Origin: Ctenosaura bakeri
Lineage: Eukaryota; Chordata; Lepidosauria; Squamata; Iguanidae
DNA: 64,000 bases
Reading direction: 5' to 3'
NCBI GenBank assembly: GCA_948474755.1
Contig: CAOLHI010001471.1
Span: 186,001-250,000 of the forward strand
The notes under the pieces are model-generated. The model was not told the origin of the DNA and made no database searches. It worked only from the letters and a program-made list of their open reading frames with translations. The translations under genes were made by a program, and so were the position numbers. Position 1 is the first letter of the stretch. Each line of letters opens with the position of its first letter. Shown here in pieces: positions 55,666-64,000 of this stretch.

Positions 55666-57480
55666 ACTTGTGTAGTCCCCAGGTGGGAGGGAACAATTTG
55701 AATGTGTTACAGTTAGCCTGTGTGTTAATTACATTAGCCATCCATTTTATTGTTTCTTGTAGAGGGACCTCCAGAGTGTGGGTGGTGTTCATTGAATTAA
55801 TGAACTGTTATGCATATCCCCTAACTAACAATACAACCCTGGGGGATATCCCATTTAATAATAGCCCATCACACAGGCAGATGTGCCATATTAGCAGATG
55901 CTGCCTAGATATGTGCATTTTCAAATTAACACTTAACATTATTTCTTTGATCTTAAAGGCATTCCAAGCCCAATGAACATTTTTGTGTAAATTAAGTAGG
56001 TTTGTTTTAATTTATCATTTTCATCTACATAGGAAACATACAAATATTAAAAAAACCAATCATTTGCCCATGTTTATAAATATAATTCATTGCATCTTCT
56101 TAATCTTCCATCGTTTCCATCTAAAATATAGTATATTCATTCGTTTCTATTTATTAATGTACTTCTACTACATTGTTAAGATATTAGTCCAGATCCTAAA
56201 CAGGTAAATCACACAATACTAATTAATATACATTTTGATTCTAAAGTTTTTCTCCCTCTGTCATGTCAACTATAACAACACATAATTTAACTCCCCCAGA
56301 TCTTGTTAACTAGCAAGCCTTCCCTTCTACATTTTTTTCCTATTTGCTCATTGTATTATTGGTTTACTCAATTTTTTCATTGGAGCTAGATATTGATAGG
56401 GGCCAATTCTTTATTTATGTTCTCCTCTGCTGAGTTCTTCAGTTTTTGGTATGATATATCTCCAGCAAACTATAAAACCATTGTTCAATTTTGGGAGCAT
56501 CTTCATTTTTCCATAGTTCAGCATATTTTATCCTTGCAGTTGTTACATATAGAGTAAAGTTCTCCAGTATTTCTTAGTCATCTGACTGTCTATTTCATTT
56601 AACACATTTAGTAAATAAATTTCTGGAGTCATGGCATATTGAATCATGTAGTTTTTTGATAAAGAGTACCTGGCAGAAGACCACAGAATTGCTTACAGGA
56701 AAAGCTGTGACACCAGGGACTGCAAGGTGCAGAGCACATTTGAGGAGTAAATCCTCACAGCTCCTGAAACCAAGTATGGGTCGCCTTCTAGTCTGTTCAC
56801 GAGGTCTCACCCAACCTTGATTTCCAGAGCCACTGAGGTTGCCAGTAAACTGAACCATTTCTCTAGGAAAAAAATGACAGAGGAGGGAAGAGAATATCTA
56901 AAAGGAATTAATTTTATTTTTAAAATGAACTCTCTGGTCACAGTGTATCTCCAGAACTCTGCAGGCAACCTGAATCTCAGACGGGGGTACAGCTGTGGAA
57001 GAAGAGATTAGGGCATCGTCTCCTAAAATAAGAAATCTCTCTTACCAGAAAATTTTCCCTGAATTTCTAACAGGAGTCTTTGTACTCCAGGCAGTATTTC
57101 AGCTTCCACAGCTATGAAGTTGGAAACAAGAGAAGTTCAAGAATAAGCATTTTAATTCAGATTGACACCACTGACAGCCTGCATGGTGGTTTATCGGTAA
57201 ATGTTGGGAATACAGGAGCTCATCATCGTTTGCTATCCTTTCAAGGCAAGTCTAAAAATGGAGGCAGCGATTTCAATCCAGATTAAAAAGCAAAGTTCTA
57301 ACAATTATTATCTTTACTAGCAGCAAGTCTTTCATAAAGTCTCAATTGCCCACTAAAGACCAAGCCACTTCAAAATACCAGGTTACATTATTGTTTGGAA
57401 AATCTCATTCATCTTCTAGCTAGTATGATGACTCAAACTAAATGCAGAGGAAAACACAACAAAACACAAAATCCACAAGC
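55666..57480. other. Unassigned sequence
   Basis: About 1.8 kb of very AT-rich DNA to 56600, then ordinary composition. The frame at 56595-56858 (minus) was examined as a possible exon and not supported. Confidence 0.5.
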
Positions 57481-57482
57481 AG

Positions 57483-57541
57483 CAGGGTTATAGTCAATGG
57501 CCCTTGTGGTTTCTTCCAGTTCTATGATCCCATGATATCTT
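57483..57541 (+). mobile_element. CR1 LINE 3' terminus
   Basis: gcagggttatagtcaatggc, then ccttgtggtttcttccagtt and ctatgatcccatgata. Confidence 0.65.
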
Positions 57542-57797
57542 TAGGGAATCAACTCCAAAACATAAAAACATAAAATACATAATGTAGGTTTTTGAAGTGT
57601 TACTGGCATCTTCATTAGGCAACGATATTAAAAATCATGTAGGAGAAAAATGGTGATGTGAAAGTCACAGGCCTACATTTTGGCTGAGATGGTATCAGTT
57701 AAGATGGTATTGAAGGATTTCAGTGCAGACAGAGGCCACTCCCCTTATTGATCGTATGAGGACTAGAGAAAAAAAGCAATAAAAGACAGGCAATAAA

Positions 57798-57925
57798 GGC
57801 CATTTCTGCACTAGAATGTTATAGTGCTATTATTAAATGTCATTCTTTTAACTGCTAATCCCAGGATTCCACAGGATGTTGAAAGTAGAAAAATAGCACT
57901 ATAACAGTCTAATGCAGAAATGGCC
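57798..57925. mobile_element. Foldback MITE, family A, internally deleted, AAA flanks
   Basis: ggccatttctgcactagaat and gtctaatgcagaaatggcc end the arms at only 128 bp in length. AAA is on both sides (57795-57797 and 57926-57928). The central segment is lost. Confidence 0.75.
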
Positions 57926-58084
57926 AAAATTTCAACTCCATTAGCAACAGAAAAGTAACTTCTCTTGAGATCCAGATGTCCTGTCCTATGTGAACCTAAC
58001 TGTTCCCTTCTTAGGCAGAGAACTCTTTATTTCTCAAGAAGCCTCTGTACTGTTCCATCTGGAAACACTTTTAGGTGCTGAAAC

Positions 58085-58272
58085 AGAGCCAGTGTGGTAC
58101 ATTGGTCTGAGCACGGGACGATGTCTCTGGAGACCAAGGTTCGATTCCTTGTTTGGCCATGGAAACCCACTGGGTGACCATGAGTGTGTCACAAACTCTC
58201 AGCCCCCAGAAAACCCTGTGGTATGTTCACCTTAGGGTTGCCATAAGTTGGAAACAACTTGAACAACAATAG
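58085..58272 (+). mobile_element. Sauria-type SINE, nearly complete
   Basis: gagccagtgtggtacattgg, gttcgattccttgtttggcc (intact B box), ccactgggtgaccatgagtg and ttagggttgccataagttgg, then aaacaacttgaacaacaa. One of the best-preserved SINE copies. Confidence 0.92.
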
Positions 58273-58808
58273 GTAAAACTTGCCAAATTGTAGTGCCAAA
58301 TGGTAGTTCAGTGAAAGAATTTTACCTTTGTTGGAGGTAGAAAACCTCAAAGAGTTAGATCCCAGTCCTTTGGTTTCCTCTTGTTTAAGATTCTCCTGTT
58401 GTGGATAAATTTGGTGTCTTGAAATCCACAGGGATTTCTATTTTGTTATACTTTGCTACACAACTAACATGGCTACCCATTAATATTTTATATGCAGAGC
58501 AAGTGGGGAAACTGGAGGTGTGTGTGTGGGGGGAGGGGACAAGCTAACATGGCTCCTTCTTGGAAACAGCCACAGGCCTTGAGGTTATTCTGTATCTGAT
58601 CATCAAGCAAAACTGAATCTAGAGGAAACTGGTTTTGTAATCCATTGGAGATTAGACAACAAATGAATCATATTACAGATTTGGTGCAAGCAATCCATGT
58701 TCTGTAAGCCTGATGCCAGACTGCTTTTGACAGGGAAAAGTTCATATACAAGAGTTTCACAAGAAGCTCTAATCTTAATGGGGATCACCCAAAATGAGAA
58801 CTTCAAAT
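58273..58808. other. Unassigned sequence
   Basis: Nothing recognised. Confidence 0.5.
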
Positions 58809-58809
58809 A

Positions 58810-59195
58810 GTCATAGAGTCATAGAATCATAGAGTTGGAAGAAACCACAGGAGCCATTCAGTCCAACCCCCTGCCATGCAGGAACACACATCAAAGCACT
58901 CCCAATAGATCCAGCCTCTGCTTAAAAATCTCCAAAGAGAGAGAGTCCACCACATTCTGAGGAAGCATATTCCACTGCTGGATAGCTTTGACTGTCAGGA
59001 AGATCTTTCTGAGGTTCAAGTGGAATCTCTTTTCCTGTGGTTTGAATCCATTGTTCCTTGTCCTAGTTTCTGGAGCAGTGGAAAACAAGCCCATTCCCTC
59101 TTTGATATGACATCCTTTCAAATATTTAAACAAGACTATCATGTCCCCTCTTAACCTTCTCTTCTGCGAACTAAACATTCCCAGCTCCCTGAGCC
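58810..59195 (-). mobile_element. CR1 LINE 3' part (outer copy, left piece)
   Basis: It starts with the reversed octamer tail (tcatagagtcatagaatcat). The minus-strand ORF2 end reads [20 protein letters not shown], with GLFSTAPETRTRNNGFK downstream. It stops at cagctccctgag where the inner CR1 begins. The piece at 61088-61607 continues it. Confidence 0.85.
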
Positions 59196-59196
59196 A

Positions 59197-61087
59197 GTCA
59201 TAGAATCATAGAATCATAGAAATGTAGAGTTGGAAGAGACCACACGGGCCATCCAGTCCAACTCCCTGTCATGCAGGAACACCCTCAAAGCACTCCCGAC
59301 AGATGGCCATCAAGCCTCTGCTTAAAAACCTCCAAGGTAGGAGACTCCACTACTCTCCGAGGCAGCAGATTCCACTGCCGGACAGCCCCTGACTGTCAGG
59401 AAGTTCTTCCTGAGGTTCAGGTGGAATCTCCTTTCCTGCAGCTTGAATCCATTGCTCCTTGTCCTGGTTTCTGGAGCAGCAGAAAACAAGCCCCCTCCTT
59501 CCTCTACGTGGCATCCCTTCAAATATTTAAACATGGCTATCATGTCCCCTCTTAACCTCCTTTTCTGCAGACTAAACATACCCAGCTCTCTCAGTCTATC
59601 CTCATAGGGCATGTTTTCCAGGCCTCTCACCATTTTGGTCACCCTCCTCTGGACTTGCTCCAGCTTGTCAATATCCTTCTTGAATTGGGGTGCCCAGAAC
59701 TGGACACAGTATTCAAGATGGGGTCTAACCAAAGCAGAGTAGAGTGGTACCAGTACCTCCCTCGATCTAGACACCATACTCCTGTTGATGCAGCCGAGAA
59801 TTGCATTGGCTTTCTTGGCTGCCGCATCACACTGCTGACTCATGTTCAGCTTGTGGTCTATGAAGACTCCTAGATCCCTTTCACACGTACTGCTATCCAG
59901 CCACGTGTCCCCCATCCTATATTTCTGTATTCCATTATTTCTGCCTAAGTGTAGGACCTTACATTTCTCTCTGTTGAATTTCATTTTGTTTGCCCTGGCC
60001 CAGCTCTCCAATCTATCCAGGTCATTTTGAATTTTGATCCTGTCCTCTGGCATATTAGCAACCCCTCCCAATTTGGTGTCATCTGCAAATTTGATGAGCA
60101 TGCCCTCTATTCCTTCATCTAAGTCATTGATAAAAATATTGAACAGCACTGGGCCCAGGACAGAACCTTGTGGCACCCCACTAGTCACTTCTCTCCAGGA
60201 TGAAAAGCAGCCATCCGTGATCACCCGTTGGGTTCGGTCGGTCAACCAATTACATATCCAATTAACAGTAGCCCTGTCTTTGCCCACATTTTACTAGCTT
60301 CGATGCAAGAATGTCATGGGGAACTTTGTCAAAGGCCTTACTGAAATCGAGATATGCTACATCCACAGCATTCCCTTCATCTATCAAGCTAGTAACTCTA
60401 TCATAAAAAGAGATCAGATTAGTCTGGCATGACTTATTTTTGAGAAATCCATGTTGACTTCTCGTGATTATTGCGTTGTTTTCTAAATGATTAGAAACTG
60501 AACGCTTAATGATCTGCTCCAGGATCTTTCCGGTACGATGTCAGGCTGACTGGGCGATAATTATTTGGTCTTTTTTTTCCCTTCTTGAAGATGGGGATAA
60601 CATTTGCTCTCTTCCAATCTGCTGGAACTTCTCCTGTCCTCCAAGATTTCTCAAAAAATTTTAGCAAGCGGTTCCGAAATGACCTCTGCCAGCTCTTTTA
60701 ATATCCTGAGGATGCAATTCATCTGGCCCTGGAGACTTGAATTCATCCAATGCGGCCAGGTATTCCTGTACCACCTCTCTACTTATTAAGTGCCTCATTT
60801 CCTCTGCTTCCTCCCCTGCTCCCCTACCGCCAGGTTGAGTGCTTGTATCCTTCTGGGAAAATACGGAGGCAAAGAAGGTGTTAAGTAGCTCTGCCTTTTC
60901 TCTCCCCCCTGTGAGTAATTCGCCATCTTCTCTGCGTAGCGACCCTACTGTCTCCTTCTTTTTCCTTTTGCTGCGGACATATTTAAAAAAACCCTTTTTA
61001 TTGTTTTTAATGTTTTGGCCAGCCTAAGTTCGTTCTGTGCTTTAGCCTTTCTGACCTCCTCCCTACATCTCCTGGCTACTTGCTTAA
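59197..61087 (-). mobile_element. CR1 LINE, inner copy, 5'-truncated (about 1.9 kb)
   Basis: The longest LINE in the window. It runs from the octamer tail at 59197 up through the RT domain and into the region before RT (about 60300-61087; KAFDKVPHDILASK at about 60340 and an NYRP-like segment near 60560). The 5' end and endonuclease are missing. It sits inside another CR1 in the same orientation. Confidence 0.9.
59322..60287 (-). pseudogene. CR1 ORF2, reverse transcriptase C-terminal half
   Basis: 321 codons stay open with no stop. The order is a palm block [20 protein letters not shown] (residues 37-56), the catalytic FADDTKLGG (67-75), [17 protein letters not shown], then the thumb and C-terminal part ([45 protein letters not shown]). 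It is a non-LTR reverse transcriptase used for target-primed insertion. A one-base frameshift near 60290 separates it from the upstream RT motifs, so the gene is dead. It is well preserved compared with other copies. Confidence 0.9.
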
Positions 61088-61607
61088 ATATCCTCACAGG
61101 GCATGACTTCCAGAGCCTTCACCATTTTAGTCACCCTCCTCTGGACACATTCCAGCTTGTCAATATCCTTCTTGACATGAGGTGCCCAGAACTGGACACA
61201 GTATTCCGGATGAGATCTGACAAAGCAGAATAGAGTGGTACGATTACTTTCTTCGATCTGGACACCATACTCCTATTGATGCAAACAAGAATTGTGTTGG
61301 CTTTCTTGACTGTTGCATCACACTGCTGACTCATGTTCAGCTTATAGTCTAAGATTCCAAGATCCCATTTCTCTCTGTTGAAGTTCATTTTGTTAGCCTT
61401 GGCCCAGCAATCCAATTTAACAAAGTCATTTTGGCTTTCTGATCCTGTCCTCTGGGATCCCAATTTGGTATCATCTGCAAATTTGATCAGCATGTTCTTT
61501 ATTCCTTCATCCAAGTCACTGATAAAGATGTTGACTAGCACTGGGTCCAGGACAGAACCCTGTGGCACCCCACTAGTCACTTCTCTCCAGGATGTTTGAT
61601 CTGGCAG
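61088..61607 (-). mobile_element. CR1 LINE (outer copy, right piece)
   Basis: A minus-strand frame carries [30 protein letters not shown] and NKMNFNREKW, with frameshifts. It ends on its 3' side at tatcctcacagggcatg, exactly where the left piece at 58810-59195 starts in CR1 order. The 5' end is truncated at about 61607. Confidence 0.85.
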
Positions 61608-62889
61608 GTTAAGGCACTGGTTGAGAGGCAATTTATGGCATTAGTTTTAACATATGGCCTGTATGATGTCATGCAAGACATTCTCCAGTGCAGAGGTACA
61701 TGGAAACTCACCAAAATAGCCAAACACTGCCCAATGGTGTAGAATAGAACCTTATTTTGTCATTGTTTTGGTGATCCAGAGGAAGACCAGAATGAATATC
61801 TTAGACATGAGGCTCTTGCAATGAACTTTCACCACATAGTATCTACATTTGTAGCAGTAACAAGCAGAGCCACGGAGATGTTATCCAGTGGGAACAACTT
61901 CACATAAAACTAGTTGTGTGTGGCAATTGTGGGGTGGAAACCCAGCAAGAGGATGCTGTTTGCAGGAAAACATGTACTCTGAGTTAGTTTTGTTTTTTTG
62001 AAAAAAAAAAGGATGATCCATTCCTGGATTCCACAGCATTTTGTCTTTGGTTTTATAATCTTTCATTTTGAAAAGTTTGTTTTCCTGCTGATTACTGGTG
62101 TGCTACACTAGCCACTCCTGACAGGTCCAGAGCAGGATAGAAAACACACAAATAAAATAAGATAAATAAATTTCCAGCACAATTTGCCGCTGACATCATT
62201 TTATGTTGTCTTTCCTGCAATTTACAGAGGCTGATAAACATTCCATGCTCGTTCGGCAATATATTTTCTTCCTTCAAGGAAGTCTATTTTCTATTACCAT
62301 GTAAACTGCTGGATTGCCAGGCAGACTAGCCTCATTAATCTTGTCCCAAGGTAGAAGAGTTAGCGCTTCTGTACAATGTCTCTAAGCTTATATCTTATTC
62401 TTTCCCCCCTCCTCACCTGTGCCCCTATTTCAGTGGAAGAGACCTCATCTGTAACAAGGTGTTTCGGTTTGTAATGCCATAAACCAAAGAGATGACCCTT
62501 AAAAGCACAGGACTGAATTCTAATGATTCTTGAAGTCAAAAGAAGTCCTAATGATTAAAACATTGTTCTGGTGTGGAGAAACTCAACAAGGACAATGTTC
62601 CCCACAACAATGAGGAGAAGGCCCAGAATTTCCAGGCACTTTACTTTTCTGAAGCTACTGAAGATTTGAGTCCTCCAAGGTAATTTTGTGACTAGGTGAC
62701 TTGATTTAGACAGAACAGTCTTCTTTTTGAATATGTACCCATTTGAGAGTCTGTCTATGCCATGTCCAGCTAAAGATAAAGAAGGAAGTTCATGAGCCTT
62801 GAAGTTGCTCATTGGCAGTTAGCACTCAGATGGTAGACTAAGTAGACAATTTACATGCCATACTTCTTCTCGCTATGCAGAAACATTTA
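61608..62889. other. Unassigned sequence
   Basis: Nothing recognised. Short poly(A) at 61998-62010. Confidence 0.5.
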
Positions 62890-62892
62890 TAG

Positions 62893-63045
62893 ATCTCAAA
62901 CCAGGGTTTCATTCCCTGCTTGGCCCTGGAAACCTACTGGGTGACCTTTGGTGCATCACATAATCTCAGCTCCAGAAAATATAGGTTCACCCTAGGGCTA
63001 CCATAAGTCAGAAATGACTTGAAGGCACACAACAACAAACAACTT
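62893..63045 (+). mobile_element. Sauria-type SINE, head truncated
   Basis: gatctcaaaccagggtttca, ccctgcttggccctggaaac and ctactgggtgacc, then gtcagaaatgacttgaaggc acacaacaacaaac. Clean BovB tail. Confidence 0.9.
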
Positions 63046-64000
63046 AAAAATAGCATATGCATGTTTCATCCAAATCTGTTCCTTCTTTTATCTGCTCTTT
63101 TGGTGGTGCATTTAATCTTCAGAGACAATATACAAATGGCCACCCTAGAAAATTCCCAGCTATGTTTTCTTGGAAGTTTCTTGGTTTATTACTATAACTA
63201 ATGTCCACTGGTTTCCAATCCTGGTTTGTAGGTAACACCTTTTGGAGTCACAGGAAATTGTAGTATAATGAACCATGCTGCTGCTGGAGGCTTATTATTA
63301 TTATTGTTGTTGTTGTTGTTGTTATTATTATTATTAATAAAAAATATTTCTATTATTTAATTATTTGTTTACATACAAAGGTCTTTGCCTGCTAGCAAAA
63401 GGAGATCAGGGAAGGGGCCAGCCCAGCCTCCCATGGCAGGGAATTCTGGAAGGTAAGAACACCTACAGCAAATGCTCTCTCTCGTGTTCTCACCAAATAA
63501 GCCAGTAATAAGGCAGTAATATCAGATAAACCTCCTTGGGGTTTTCAAAATCAGGGCATTCTCATAGAAAAGGCTTTCATGCTTACAGACGCCCAGTATA
63601 AATCTCACCGCAAGGGGATATGAGAACATTCTTAGCCTCCCAGGCTGATTGGTAGCCTGTATGGGAGGTAACACCTCTTTTGGTTTTGAACAATTGATCT
63701 CTAGGAACTCCAGTCTTTGGTTATGGTGGTTGATCATTTTGATCATTGAACTCCAACAGTATTTGATGATCAAGTCTGGGAATGATTGCTTTTCAGCTTT
63801 AAAGAAGTATCATTTCTAATTCTGTCCAAAACCAAACTGGGAATCAACAAACAATTTTAAACATTGGTGACATGGTCACTGGTGCAAGTCACAGTCAATA
63901 ATTCAGTCACTACATTTTGAAACATCTGACAATTACTGAACACTTTTTATGGGCAGTCCTATGTACATCACATTGGAAGAATCAAACCTGGATGTTACCA
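63046..64000. other. Unassigned sequence with one microsatellite
   Basis: Nothing else recognised to the end of the window. Confidence 0.5.
63294..63345. repeat. (TTA)n/(TTG)n microsatellite
   Basis: Alternating blocks of TTA and TTG trinucleotides over about 50 bp. Confidence 0.9.

Noticed and set aside
56595..56858. Minus-strand frame tested as a further exon of the EGF gene
   Set aside because: No EGF cysteine spacing. The cttgcag acceptor-like site opens a frame that stops within a few codons and there is no matching donor.
58085..58160. tRNA gene suggested by A- and B-box-like sequence
   Set aside because: It is the head of a SINE with a body and BovB tail, and no acceptor stem pairing is evident.

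Overview
This window looks like intronic and intergenic DNA of a squamate reptile, probably an iguanian-type lizard. The inference rests on the repeats. It holds CR1 LINEs with the squamate/avian octamer tail, L2-like LINEs, BovB (RTE) LINEs, tRNA-headed Sauria-type SINEs with a BovB-like tail, a 5S-rRNA-headed SINE, several lizard-type foldback (MITE) families and a SPIN-like hAT element. No bacterial, viral-genome or organellar gene organisation is present. Almost every short open frame is chance or part of a transposon.

The only convincing host coding sequence is one small exon on the minus strand at 35482-35604. It encodes a complete calcium-binding EGF-like domain, has good splice sites and is in symmetric phase 1-1. 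The window therefore probably lies inside large introns of a minus-strand multi-EGF gene whose identity I cannot fix. I found no second exon, so the flanking introns would be long.

Region by region: 1-760 is GC-rich with tandem repeats of about 48 and 133 bp and resembles a CpG-island or VNTR segment. 800-2790 has a foldback element and two CR1 copies, the first split by a SPIN-like hAT. 5950-6290 carries a perfect 51-bp inverted duplication. 7430-8260 is a minus-strand L2-like LINE and 9795-10185 a BovB end. 12302-14642 is an L1-type insertion with a full 5' end, ORF1 and poly(A) but no ORF2, flanked by a 19-bp target duplication. 16096-16903 is a solitary LTR. 19330-21450 is a cluster of CR1, LTR-like pieces and a MITE. 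21470-30080 is dominated by SINEs, with a larger TIR element at 28430-28918. 34000-34915 holds L2-like and tail-to-tail CR1 copies. 37235-37595 is a hAT-like element. 43500-48650 is heavily nested: SINE in SINE, and L1 in L1 in MITE. 51100-54800 has SINEs, a 5S-derived SINE, an LTR and MITEs. 58810-61607 is a CR1 inserted in a CR1.

The elements interact as parasites of one another. The SINE tails match BovB or L2-like LINE ends, and several nested insertions give relative ages. All family names come from motif recognition without database searches.
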